DNA of 64,000 nt, taken from positions 2,289,186 to 2,353,185 of the forward strand of contig CM022678.1 in the NCBI GenBank assembly GCA_012295275.1. The letters run 5' to 3'. Shown piece after piece: positions 24,120-36,834 of the stretch (its first letter is position 1; every line of letters starts with the position of its first letter). Position numbers and translations under genes: made by a program. Below the pieces are notes generated by a model. It was given only the letters and a program-made list of their open reading frames with translations, did not search any database and was not told the DNA's origin. The stretch comes from Chrysomallon squamiferum (taxonomy: Eukaryota > Mollusca > Gastropoda > Neomphalida > Peltospiridae).

Positions 24120-25345
24120 AAATGATTGTGCAAATATTTTTCGGATAACCCATTAATAGCTCAAATAGAATTTACACAATCACAGATACACAGACAGATA
24201 ATAACATATAAACAAATACACACACAGACATTCACACATACAAACACGTTCAGGCATAGCATAAGTTCTGACTGAGATTTTCTTCTTAAACTGTTAATAT
24301 AACAACATGAATTAAACATGACTATATGCCTGTCATTATTATTATCTGTAAATACTAAATATACTGCAGAGTATACGTAACAACAAGAACAACAACAACA
24401 ACAACAACAGCAATAAACAGTGGGGCGTCTAACGCAGTTGCAAGGAATCTGTAATTAACAACGTTGTCACGTAACCAAATCAGAACCCTGCGACGGGCGT
24501 AACACTCTTCCCCAAAAAGAACACTAACCAACATACAGTCCTCCCTGTATCGGGTAGATAGATACCCGATTTGTTTCGGTTCTAAGGGTATTCAGGGAAC
24601 AAGGCCATATATGTATTTATATTTACTGTTAAATCATTAGAAACACAAAAACACAAGTTTAGATTTAAAGAATATTTGTATTATGTTATCTAACAATAGT
24701 TATTTACCGAGTAAGCTTACAATGCTTCCACTGCCAATTACAAAACGTTTTACGCCACAAAATCACTCTCACCACATACGTGAACATGTGGGAGATATTA
24801 AAGATGTTTAAACTACCACATCCCAAGATGTATTTGAATATGCAACAGTATCAAATTAACGTACTGCTTAGTGGGATGTTGACGTAATAATCAGTTAATC
24901 ATAACATCGGTTTTGACCTCAAATTCCCACTATTCTCACCCATTGTTTTAGAGATAATAACCCACAGTTAACTTCGATCAGTCTGATCTCAGATTGCCAG
25001 CTGTTTTCCAAAATAATGGTTATACTATTTCAATACTTAAACATATACATTTTATTATTTAGGAACGACCATATAGGTCGTCTTTTAAAATTCCTTCTCC
25101 AGATTGGTGCTGAGACTGGTTTCAACTTCAGCAGACATGCAGACGCTAGTGGGTCCCCAAAACAACATTTCACAATAGCTAATATAATTTTTAAGGAAAT
25201 ATGACATCCATTACGTATTAAAGAGGAGACTGGTTGTCTCTGTCACACCAACAGTAACAATAAACAAGAACATTAGTGATAAGAAACAAGAGCAGTATTT
25301 CTGAAAATAGTAGGAGTAATTATATAAAGTAAATAACAAAGATGG
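24120..25345. other. Intron region, possible LTR-like repeat, no exon seen
   Basis: This intron sequence holds an (ACA)n run near 24380-24412 and a block at about 24415-25000 of less AT-rich character with short inverted motifs (GGGTAGATAGATACCC). It could be a solo LTR or other dispersed repeat. I cannot show termini or a target duplication. No open frame with recognisable protein content is present. Confidence 0.4.
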
Positions 25346-25348
25346 AGT

Positions 25349-25938
25349 CAGGGCATTTTCCCACCAGATATTTCTCCCCATGACAGTTCCCCCGTCTACC
25401 TGTTTTACCTGTCAAATATCCTTATAGTCTGAGTCATTAATAAGATTTTTGAAGCGGCCAAACATCGCTTAAATTTGGAAATAATAAAACAGGATAAATT
25501 ATTATTATTATGTTTTTGTTTGTTTATCAACAAACTTAACTGTTTAAACTTCATGTTGTTCTAAAGTTCATCAACAAACTACAAGCATTATCCAAATACC
25601 TGGCTGTTTCTGGATGTTCCGGAATTTTGTTTTTTTAAATAAACCCTCAATACAGTAACACTGCACCAGATACTGTTGTGTCTACACAGACATCACCCAG
25701 CGGCTTCAGACTATCATTACAGACTACGGCAACAGAGACTGCCAGGACGTGCTCCGTGTTGCTGCACACAATCTTCACATGTAAAATGTTTCAAATAAAC
25801 AATTTATGTCATATACAATTATCTTTTTATCTCCAGATAATCTGTACAAGAGATCAGTTATCCTTGGCATGGTAGATAGGGGGGAAATTGTCACGGGAGA
25901 AATGACCTATGGTGAAATATCAAAGGGGAAATGCCCTA
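25349..25938. mobile_element. Non-autonomous DNA transposon (MITE) with terminal inverted repeats
   Basis: The left end CAGGGCATTTTCCC is mirrored by the right end GGGGAAATGCCCTAG. Subterminal TGACAGTTCCCCCGTCTACC (left) mirrors GGTAGATAGGGGGGAAATTG (right), so the inverted arms extend roughly 55-70 bp with short indels. The interior (about 450 bp) has no transposase. A clear target-site duplication is not visible, so the family is undetermined. The element lies in the intron between the last motif exon and the linker exon. The open frame through its right end is a translation of the terminal repeat. Confidence 0.7.
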
Positions 25939-26085
25939 GAATCAATAACGATCTAATAATAATAAATTACATATTTACTGTTTCATGAATAAAGTGCAGA
26001 GTAATTGTACAGATCACTTTAATCATTCTCTTTTACCCAGCATCAATAATACAAAGTTAATTGTTTTATTTTTATATTATTTCAG

Positions 26086-26118
26086 TAACGTCTGATGGAA
26101 GAGGATTCAATATCAAAG
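26086..26118 (+). CDS. 33-bp linker exon of the nSTAND3-ankyrin receptor
   Basis: A micro-exon with acceptor TATTATTTCAG and donor AAAG|GTATTT at 26119. It starts with two bases that complete a phase-1 codon and ends with one base of the next. In phase it encodes VTSDGRGFNIK, and joining to 26391 gives E-TTRPVLNSVDWS, so the open frame is continuous from copy 4 of the motif array into the NTPase exon. It probably forms the flexible linker between amyloid motif and STAND domain. The model rests on splice-site quality and phase agreement. Without the phase match the exon would be too short to call. Confidence 0.6.
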
Positions 26119-26390
26119 GTATTTTGTTATTTTATTTTTTATATTTTTTTTTAAAGTTTTCAAAGATTTTCATAAATAGATAGAAAATCATCTCGTTACA
26201 TTTACTTCATCTACAATTGTGACATCTTTCTATCATCATTAAATTCTGATGAACTAAAATTATGACAAAAAACTACTGCTTTATTTCAAAAACTTCACAT
26301 CTGATGAACAGTCAAAAACTATTTACATTGTAAACTATGTTTTAAACGGTCAATAACAGATACTATTTTTTTGTTTATGTTGTGATACAG

Positions 26391-29300
26391 AGACAACCAG
26401 GCCAGTGTTAAACTCAGTTGACTGGAGTGTCTATGTTGAAACAAGAGCAGAGAAAAGAGGTTTGAGACTTTTGAAGACATATGGTGTTGTGATTGTAGTA
26501 GGAAGTCCAGGTTCAGGAAAGACAACTCTCGCTTTGAGTATGATGAGACAGATAGAAATAGAAGAAAAAAGAGAATCTTACTTGCTGACTCATTACAGTG
26601 AATTCAATGACATCTCTCTATCTGAAAATAAGAAATGTGTTGTTCTAATTGATGATATATTTGGTAAGACTAATCTTGTTTCAGATTTTATAGAGTTGTG
26701 GAAACAAAAATTTCCAAAGATATGGAGTCTTGCTCAGGATGGTTCTTTGAAATGTATTATTACTTTAAGAAAACAAATATATTCAGGAAATGAAACAAAT
26801 TTGATAAATTTAGATCTCTTTAATGAGAAACATATTCTTGACCTGCAGAGTCATGACTATTGTCTGGAGTATAATGAAAAGGAAGAAATTCTAAACAAAT
26901 ATCTTGAAGAAAAGGATGTTCCAATGGATGAAACTGATAAAATGACTGTCATTAAAAGTTCATGTACAGAGTTAGGATTTCCTCAGGTGTGTGTGCATTA
27001 TGTTAATTCAAGTGATGCACAGAAAAGAGGAGTTGAGTTTTTTAAGAAACCTGTAGAATATCTTCAAAAAGAACTGAGAGATTTGAAAACTGTCGAATCT
27101 TCACAGATCAACTACCTGGTTCTACTGCTGATTTTGTTCAAACAAGGCAGTCTCAGCATTGATTCACTGGATCCATCTCAAAATGGCTCTGACAGTGACA
27201 TAATGAAATTAGTAAGACAACTAGAGCAATTCTGTCAAAGTCTAGAAAACACTGGTCTTACAGATATCAAGGAAACAGCTGCTGTTATGTGTGGTACCTA
27301 TTTGAAGCGTTGTGACAATAAATACACATTTATTCACCAGTCTGTGTTTGACTGTTTGTTTCTGATGTTTTCAGAGAAAGCAGCAGAGTTGCTAGAAGTG
27401 TGTCCTGTCTTCATGTTGTTAGAATATGTTGTGACGCCTGGAGTGTCTAACAAAACTCACATTACAATGACTGTGAGACCTGACTGCTTTGATGTTCTTG
27501 CTCGCAGATTTACTGACCTGCTGGCGTCAGATAATTTCACGGAAATTATTTCACATCCATCACTGAAAGATGAAGAGTTTCTAAAATACCTCATAGAAGA
27601 AAAAAACTTTTATGGTAGGTTGTCTGAAATTTTACATCAAAGACTATCTGGAGAACATCAAAATCAATATACTTATATATCATTTGTACATGTAAACTCA
27701 ACTGAAATTATTAATTGTATTTCATATCTTGTTGACTATCATTCTAGGTATACATTTCCTATCAGTCTTGTGGGAAATGTTATAAATTCAACATCTGTTC
27801 CAAGTGAGTGTATCGTGAATAAACATAGAACATTGTCAAAATATTTCACATCAAAACTGTTTGAAACGGACTTAATAGACATGAAAAAAGAACTTTTGGA
27901 TATTTCTTGTTTGTTTGGTGATGAAGATGTTGTGAGAATATTGCTAGAATCAGGTGTTGTTCCAACATTTGATACACTGACTGCAGCTGCTTGTTCAAAA
28001 ACAGACAGTGCTACCGTACTCAAAGAACTGTTTCAGTGTAAAAAGGACATGCAACTGAATATGTATTCTCGCTTGTTACATACTTCAATACTTACAAGTA
28101 AAATGAACATTTCTTGTCTGTTGGCTGACATGATAAATAAAGAGGAAAACAACAGTGAAATAAAGGAGAAAGCTGTGAAACTGTTACTGGTTAGGTTCCA
28201 TAGACATACAAATGCGATTGAGAAGTGTCTGGGAAAATCAGCGACGTTTAAAGTCGATGTAAGCCTTCTGTTTAAGAAACTGATTACCACTGATATAATA
28301 AACAAAATTAAAGGCATTGCTATCGTTGCTGGTGGTCAGAACACTTCAACTGTTATAAAAGAAATAGTGAAACTGAAACCTGATTGTATAAATGATGAGA
28401 ACAGAGATAAAGTACTGTTAGAAGCAGCTATGTGGGGATGTGCTGACACAGTGAATTTTCTCATTGAGCAGAGACAAAATGATACAGATGAGAACAACTG
28501 GAAGAAAAGTGAAGTACTGAAAGTAGCAGTGATGTTTAACAGTGTAGATGTTGTTCAGTGTCTACTTGATAAAGGAGCTGATCCTAATGTGAATGTAGCT
28601 GTTAACAAGAATTTGGTTGAGTCATTTAAACAGGAAAGTGAAGTGGAAATGTTGACTTCAGACACACCCCTCCACATTTCAGTTCTGCGTGGTGACTTAG
28701 ATATAGTAAAATCACTGATAAAGAGAAAAACTGATGTTAATGCAGTAAACAGTGAGGGAGAAACTCCACTTCATGAGACTGTAAAAGCAGTGAGGCACAG
28801 AAAGGAAATAGCTTTGTTGTTACTGCAAAATGGTGCTGATATTAACATAAGAGATACACGAAAAAATACAGCATTGCACATAGCATCTCAAATTGACATA
28901 GATCAGGTAAAAGACATAGTAAAGAAAGGCGTTGAAATAAATGTAACAAACACTGCAGGTGAAACTCCTCTTTTTATATCCTTAAACACCAACAGACGGG
29001 AAATAGCTTCGTACTTACTAGAACAAGGAGCTGATTTCACTTTAACAGATAATGATAAAAATTCTGTTTTACATTTAGCAGCTAAATATGGAAATATAGA
29101 AATTGTGACCGCACTGATTGAAAAAGGTTTTGATGTAAATACTAAAAACAGCCGAGGTGAAACTCCTCTTTTTGCAGCTCTTGTTTTCTGTTTGCGTGAT
29201 ACATCTCTGAATATTGAAAAATATAAAGTATTTTTCTATTTACTGCAAAATGGAGCTGATCCTAATTTAACAGACAATCATAGCAATTCTGTTTTACATT

Positions 29301-32158
29301 TAGCAGCTAAATATGGAAATCAAAAAATTGTGACAGCACTGACTGAAAAAGGTTGTGATGTAAACATTAGAAACAATAGAGGTGAAACTCCTCTTTCTAC
29401 AGCTCTTACTTACAATGAACATTATCCTTCTCTGAAGAATGAAAACTGTAAAGTAGCTTTGTATTTATTGGGATATGGAGCTGATCCTAATTTAACAGAC
29501 AATGATAACAATTCTGTTTTACACCTAGCAGCTGGATTTGGAAATATAGAAATTGTGAAAGCACTGATTGAAAAAGGTTTTCATGTAAATACTAAAAACA
29601 GTCGAGGTGAAACTCCTCTTTTTAAAGCTGTATTCTCTCGTAATAGCAAAGTAATTTTGTATTTACTCAGACATGGAGCTGATATTAATATAGCAGACAG
29701 TGATAATAATTCTATTTTGCACGAAGCAGCTAAATATGGGATTATAGAATTTGTGACCACACTGATTGAAAAAGGTCTTGATGTAAATATCAAAAACAGC
29801 CGAGGTGAAAGTCCTCTTTTTACAGCTCTTACTCACAATCAACTTCATCTATCTCTGAACAATGCAAAATGTAAAGTAGCTTTGCATTTACTGGAACATG
29901 GAGCTGATCCTAATTTGACAGACAAGGATAGCAATTCTATTTTACACCTTGCAGCTGAATATGGAAATATAGAAATTGTGAAAGCACTGATTGAAAAAGG
30001 TGTTGATGTAAATATTAAAAACAGCCGAAATCGGACACCTGTTTTTATAGCTGTTGAGGCTAAACAGACAAAAATAGTTTTGTATTTACTGGAACACGAA
30101 GCTCATCCTAATTTAACAGAGTATGATAATATTTCTGTTTTTCACGTAGCAGCTATAACTGGAAATATAGAACTTATGACAGCACTGATTGAGAAAGGTT
30201 TTGATATAAATATTAGAAGCAGCCGAGGTCATACTCCTCTTTTTCTCACTCTTATTGAATGTAATCTATTTCTGATGGATGAAAAATGTAAAGTATTTTT
30301 CTATTTACTGGACCATGGAGCTGATCCTAATATGAGAGACAATGATAACTATTCTATTTTACACGTAGTCGCTGGACATGGAAATCTTAAAATGGTGACT
30401 GCACTGGTTGAAAAAGGTGTTGATGTAAATATTAGAAACAAACATGGTGAAACTCCTATTTTAATATCACTTACTCACTGTGAACTTGATCCATCTCAAA
30501 GGTTTGAAAAATGTAAAATAGTTTTGTATTTACTGGAACATGGAGCTGATCCTGATTTAACAGACAATGATAACAGTTCAGTTTTACACAAAGCAGCTGC
30601 GCTTGGAAATCTGGAAATTGTGTCTGCACTGATCAGAAAAGGTGCTGATGTGAATATGATAAACAGACAAGGTCTCACTCCTCTTTTTTACCCTCTTAGT
30701 GAATGTAAACATGATCTATCACTGATGGATAAAAAATGTAAAGTATTTATGTATTTACTGGAACATGGAGCTGATCCTAATTTAACAGACAATGATAACA
30801 ATTCTGTTTTACACGTAGCAGTTCAAGCTGGAAATATAGAAATTGTGAAAGCACTGATTGAAAAAGGTGTTGATGTGAATATTAAAAACAACCAAGGTAA
30901 AACTCCTCTTTTTATAGCTCTTGCTTCCTGTGTGCATGATACATCTCTGAATATTGAAAAATATAAAGTATTTTTCTATTTATTGCAAAATGGAGCTGAT
31001 CCTAATTTAACAGAAAAAGATAACTATTCTGTTCTACACGTAGCAGCTGAATTTGGAAATATAGAAATTGTGAAAGCACTGACTGAGAAAGGTTGTGATG
31101 TAAATATTAAAAACAGCCAAGGTCAAACCCCTCTTTTTGCAGCTGTTGCTTTCTGTCAGCGTGATCCATCTCTGAATATTGAAGAAAATAGAGTATTTTT
31201 CTATTTACTGCAAATTGGAGCTGATCCTAATTTAACAGACAATCATAACAATTCTGTTTTACACCTAGGAGCTGCATTTGGAAATATAGAAATTGTGAAA
31301 GCACTGATTGAGAAAGGTTGTGATGTAAATATTAAAAACAGCCAAGGTCAAACTCCTCTTTTTGCAGCTCTTGTTTTCTGTTTGCGTGATACATCTCTGA
31401 ATATTGAAAAATATAAAGTATTTTTCTATTTACTGCAAAATGGAGCTGATCCTAATTTAACAGACAATCATAGCAATTCTGTTTTACATTTAGCAGCTAA
31501 ATATGGAAATCAAAAAATTGTGACAGCACTGACTGAAAAAGGTTGTGATGTAAACATTAGAAACAATAGAGGTGAAACTCCTCTTTCTACAGCTCTTACT
31601 TACAATGAACATTATCCTTCTCTGAAGAATGAAAACTGTAAAGTAGCTTTGTATTTATTGGGATATGGAGCTGATCCTAATTTAACAGACAATGATAACA
31701 ATTCTGTTTTACACCTAGCAGCTGGATTTGGAAATATAGAAATTGTAACAACACTGGTTGAAAAAGGTCTAGATATAAATATTAAAAACAGTCTAGGTGA
31801 AACTCCTCTTTTTACTGCTGTTAAGTGTGCACATTGCATACTAATTTTGTATTTACTACAGTGTGAACCTTTGAAGAAAGTAAATTTCTATATACAACGA
31901 CATCAAGCTTTGAAGAATGTAGTTTTGTATTTGCTGGAACATGGAGCTGATCCTAATTTAAGAGACAATGATAACAATTCTGTTTTACACCTAGCAATAA
32001 AACATGGAAATACGGAAGTTGTGACAGCACTGATTGACAAAGGTGCTGATGTAAATATTATTCTTGATAAAGCAAAGAGTTGTAACAAAAGGGGAATTGT
32101 TTTACGTTTACTGAGAATGGTGCTAAATATATTAACAGATAGATACATTTTGTTATAA
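26391..32158 (+). CDS. nSTAND3-type NTPase with about 31 ankyrin repeats (NLR-like receptor), main exon
   Basis: One 5.77-kb exon, acceptor TGTGATACAG|AG, TAA stop at 32156-32158. The open frame gives about 1,920 residues; numbering here starts at the codon at 26405. That codon is GTG and not a start, so translation must enter by splicing. The segment WSVYVETRAEKRGLRLL precedes Walker A GSPGSGKTT (33-41) and Walker B VVLIDDIFG (79-87), the layout of the novel STAND NTPase 3 family. A helical region follows (to about 700). Ankyrin repeats run from about 700 to 1890, mostly alternating a 33-residue unit (SVLHLAA...) with a long unit of about 42 (TPLF...YLLxxGADPNLTDND). The C-terminal tail is a degenerate repeat. 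The likely role is a cytosolic ligand-sensing switch, inferred from STAND biology. No transmembrane segment or signal peptide is seen. Confidence 0.9.
29161..29556 (+). repeat. 396-bp ankyrin block, copy 1 of a perfect internal duplication
   Basis: This block is identical base for base, in my reading, to 31351-31746. It spans 132 codons, covering a 42-residue repeat, a 33-residue repeat, another 42 and part of the next. Identity stops abruptly on both sides while neighbouring repeats are far more diverged. Confidence 0.9.
31351..31746 (+). repeat. 396-bp ankyrin block, copy 2 of a perfect internal duplication
   Basis: Second copy of the block at 29161-29556, offset 2190 bp (730 codons), in the same frame. 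It was probably produced by gene conversion or unequal exchange. A collapsed or mis-joined assembly should be excluded. Confidence 0.9.
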
Positions 32159-33610
32159 GTCTGCACAGACTCTCACTTTTAAATGCAAGATTACCTGGTG
32201 AGAATATTTTAAAAGTTTGCTGAAATAATATTTTTGCATGAAACTGATGTTCATAATCAACGGAAAAATTGTTCTGAAGAAATCTGGATTTTGTTTGTAA
32301 TTTTTCTGGTACAAAGTTGATCATAATTTTCTACTTCATCCAGAAACAATTCCTGATGTAGTTTTATTCTGAACTGCTTCATTTGTGTCTATTTTTACTG
32401 TAATCTTGTATCAGTGTTAAGTAATATGTACAGATTTTTTACTTTTCAGTTGAGAAGTATAAAATAACCGATACATTCGCCAGAGCAAATTTTCAAATTA
32501 AAGTCAATATGAGTTTGCGTAACTATATTGCTGTGTAGTCCGGTGTTTATCTAGATACTGTAAACTGTTGTTTCTACTAAGATATTGCATTACTGTATTG
32601 TGCACTCTGCTTTTCCTATTGAAATATTGTATATTGTGGTTTTGTTTATTTTCAAATATTGTATTACCATATTGTATAATCTGTTTTATATATTTAAATA
32701 TTGTATTTATGTATGGTGCAGTTTTTATTTCTATACAAATATTGTATTAATGTATGGTATTCAAACATTGTATTAATGTATTGTACAGAGTATTGTATCT
32801 ATTCAAATTGTGTATTAATGTATGATATAATGTTTGATTCTATTCAAATATTACATTGCCATATTGTATCATCTATTCTATCTATTCAAATATTTTGAAT
32901 AATATATGGCATAGTTTATGTTTCTATAAAACTTTTGCATAACCATATTCCATAGTATTTTGTATCTATTCAAATATTGTCTTAGTTGTACAGTTTATTT
33001 TTGTTTCTATTCAGATATTTTGCTGTCTGTGGTATTTGTACGTAACAAGAAATAATATTGTATGAAATTTTAATAATGATTTTTACTTTTCACTGAAACA
33101 CTTTCTGGATTTATTGCACAGTTCAATTTTAAAAAAATGTTCAGATAAGTTAGGGTTCCAGTAATCATTCAATAATACTAATACTGATGTTAAATTTCAT
33201 CAGGTTATTCAGTTAGTGAAAAGTCAAACAGTTTTTTAATCAGATTTGTTATTCATGATGACTTGATTATTACTTGTGTTAGACTGTTCATGTGTGAAAA
33301 TATCTGTTGAACAGGATGTTATAATTAAAGTTGTATTTTAATGTTGAGTGTAAAATTTTTAAAATATATTTTTCATTTTACAAAATTGTTCTGTATTGTT
33401 TTACTGTGTTTATACTACATGAATTTGTATATTGTTAAGGTAAAGGTTTTTTGTGGGTTTTTTGTTACATTATAAAATAGTTCTGTACTATAAATCTTTT
33501 TTGCTATGTTTAAAATAACTAAACTAATATTATGATGTTTAATTTAAGATATTTTATATGTTTTTGTGTTATAAAATGTTTGCTTTCTCATTATTTATTC
33601 TTAATAATAA
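32159..33610 (+). other. Probable 3' UTR of the receptor gene with AT-rich minisatellite
   Basis: After the stop there is no further coding signal. About 32560-33020 is an imperfect tandem array built around ATTCAAATATTGTATTAATG and related units, with TGTATGGT interruptions. A canonical AATAAA at 33605-33610 is a reasonable polyadenylation signal. The true end of the transcript is not shown by the sequence. Confidence 0.45.
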
Positions 33611-34692
33611 ATTTGTATTTTGAAGTAAAACATATATATATCTATATATATATATAGATATATATATGTAAGTGGCCGGGTGTGTACAGCACCCTCACAC
33701 AAAAACTACACAAGTTTGATTTTGATTACATCTTTAATTTCTCTGCCTGAATGAATAACATGATACACAATAGTATAACATTATAAATGATAGTATCGTA
33801 GTTATACTACAGAGAATTGGCCCAAACGTCTTTTTCCCTTGCCAGATTTTGTCTTTTCTCTTGAACTCTCTTTCACCACAGTCACACAGGTAACATTTCA
33901 CATCCCTGAACTATACTGGCAGACTATTGCTATCCTGGGTTCCTTAAAAAAGAACCAGTGACAGTGTTTACCATACATCAACGTCCCACGTGTGTTGAAG
34001 GAATTTCCCAAATACTTTACCTCTATGCAAGGAGAAATAAACCTCAGTAATGTTAATGGTGTTTATGTATCTTCAGATTATGCTTGGGTGCTTTTGGTTC
34101 AGTCCCTCACATACATACGTACATGCATGCATACATACATACATACATACATATATACATACATACCTACGTACACACATACATACATAATACATACATA
34201 TATATATTTGACTAAATTATCATTAGAAAATAGAAAATAATAAAATTAATAAAGCATATGTAAGTTTTCACTGTGCATACATTTGGTCTACATTTGTATA
34301 AAACAGTGCACAGTAATGTAATTAGTATTCCCATACATGTATTTCTCTTTGACATATAGCAAAGATAATTATTATAATGACTACATTATTGTATTTAATA
34401 ATTATAAAATAGTGAATAATTAATAAAGTATATTTGAATTTAAATTAGGAATATTTTTTGTTAATAATATTTTGATTTACCTTTTTTATAATTATATAAT
34501 ATTAAATAATTAATAAAGTTAAATTAAATTAGGAATATTTGCAGTTAGTAATGTTTTTATTTACCTGTTTGACATTGAACTATGATTGAGCAGTAAAACA
34601 GATTTAATCTGTGTGATAACATTTTAATACTACCGTTATTCTAGTTGTAAATAATTTGATTCAAATCAATGTTTTATGATGAATTATTATTA

Positions 34693-34766
<74 letters not shown>

Positions 34767-35350
34767 TTATAAAAGGTCTGTACTGAAGGAGTGACATTTC
34801 ATAGGATTGAAAGAATGATGCAGTGACAAAGTATATTCAAAATTTTATTTTCAAAACTAGAACCACTGAATTGTTAATATATTTTAAACTTGTTTACAAT
34901 TCTTGTTCCCCATCACTGCAGTTATTGTCCACCTCGTAGTAGTTTACATTGTTTGTACTGAAATGCAAATTGTGCACAATTCCACAAAGCTATTTGTTGA
35001 AAGGGACAGTTCCATGTCTCCTGAAGCAATTGCAAGCCTCTCTTCCCTCTGCATTTGTTCACTTACCACCTGGTTGGATGGTTGTCATTCCTTTGAAATT
35101 TATATCTGAGGTTTCACTCCTTAATGTTACTCCTTTGAATAGAATCGTTTTATAACTATTTCCATGGACTAATGCACTGATCCTTAAATAACATTGAATA
35201 ATAGTATTGTGTATATATATATATATATTGTATTTTTGTCTCTTTTGATGATTGTTTCCTTGGAGAATTTATTTTATGGGTATTATTTTGTTATTGTAGT
35301 TTTATTTTATTATTTTGTATTCAATTATTAATGATTTATTATTGTTGTTG

Positions 35351-35388
<38 letters not shown>

Positions 35389-35390
35389 TG
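33611..35390. other. Intergenic region, no gene seen
   Basis: It contains a TA-rich palindromic tract (33632-33668) and a moderately complex block (33668-34080), possibly a dispersed repeat starting TGTAAGTGGCCGGGTG. An (ACAT)n tract (34108-34200) and a long (ATT)n run (34684-34767) follow. No exon with conserved protein content was recognised on either strand. Confidence 0.55.
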
Positions 35391-35878
35391 GGAATCTATA
35401 CAGTTTATTTTTGTTAGTTTTTTTCACTTTTAACTTTTATGTATTTAATCATTAGAATACATTGAATAAATGTATATAGCAATGACATATATATATTTTT
35501 ACCTACGTTGATTGTATTTTTCTTATTTAATTAGCTTGGTAGATAGTTTTTTTACTATATTTATTTTGTGCATCAACTAACTTTAGATCAAATTTCTGTT
35601 TTATAATTAACTGTATCTTTAATTGATAGATTGTCTCCCATTTGTTACACATCCAGTTATTAGTTTGATGCTTTATTAAGCTAACTCCAGTGATGTTAGT
35701 TTGATGCTTTATGAAGATAACTCCAGTGATGTTAGTTTGATGCTTTATGAAGCTAACTCCAGTGATGTTAGTGCAGTAGTTACCAGTCACCAAGTGTTCT
35801 TCATTTTATTCAGTTATTAAATACTATGATAATAAAGAATTAAACAAAAATTAAATAAATAAATATATTACTGAATAC

Positions 35879-35879
<1 letters not shown>

Positions 35880-35938
<59 letters not shown>
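35880..35938. repeat. (AAT)n microsatellite
   Basis: A pure AAT run inside copy A. The copy B counterpart (about 47573-47592) is much shorter. Confidence 0.9.
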
Positions 35939-35939
<1 letters not shown>

Positions 35940-36834
35940 GAAAGGAAGAAGAAGACAATTTTTATTATTTATATATAACTGAGACGAGTGGATATACTTT
36001 GTGCACTTTTTGTGCCGCAGTAAGTTTTGTCTATGATTATCACAAGATGGGTTTGTTTTCATTTTCAGAAATAAAATCAGATTAACAAAGTACCTGGTCT
36101 GATTGGTTGTGCAAGTCATGTGATAGTGGGGTTGTATTAAGCTTTTCTTTTTGTTGGGATTAGCGACGTGGGAAATTAATTAACATTTCAGTAACAGGAA
36201 TAATTAAACTACTTTAAATTGCTTTGTTTAAAGCTTTACTTTTTTTTTGCTTCTGATAAATTGTAATAGGGATCAATTGCTTAATTATTTTGTGTAACAA
36301 CTGGGAAGATGAGTCTATTATTGTATACTAGATAGAGGACAACTGATTACAAGTTCTCTCTGTCTGAGTTAGTGTTGTAATAAATGGGATGATAGTCATA
36401 ACAGTTTTCCTTGAGTGTAAATGTGATAAATTGCTAATGTTTTAAAATAACAATTATTGTTATGAAGTGTATTGTAATTCCACTGACAGGTAACATAATA
36501 AATATATTTTATAAATGGAAATGACTCGTTTTCTTTATTAGATTAAGTAAATTTACTGTATTGCTCAAGAAAAGCATACTGCAATGGAATAATATATTGT
36601 ACACGTTGTTGATACATCATCTGACATTCACTAGTGACATAGTATTACATACAAGTGTGTCTGATAACTCTGCTATTGGAATCTTCCATGTAAGTAAATT
36701 GTGGAATGTTCTAACAAAACATATTTTATCATGTTGATTTCCTCATACTTGGTAATAAGTAAATTATTCAAGGGTAATATTTGACATTTCAGTGTATATT
36801 CTCAAGTTTTGGTTAGTGTATAATAAAAGTAATG

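Noticed and set aside
25806-25988. Possible exon after the acceptor at 25836
   Set aside because: The only donor nearby gives a phase 0 end that does not fit the phase-1 chain, and most of the frame is the terminal inverted repeat of a MITE.
33668-34080. Possible solo LTR
   Set aside because: The sequence complexity resembles a dispersed repeat, but no matching termini or target-site duplication could be seen.
35527-35793. Minus-strand repeat peptide (NITGVSFIKHQT units)
   Set aside because: It comes from a 36-bp tandem repeat in the duplicated block. The copy B counterpart lacks the repeat and the frame.
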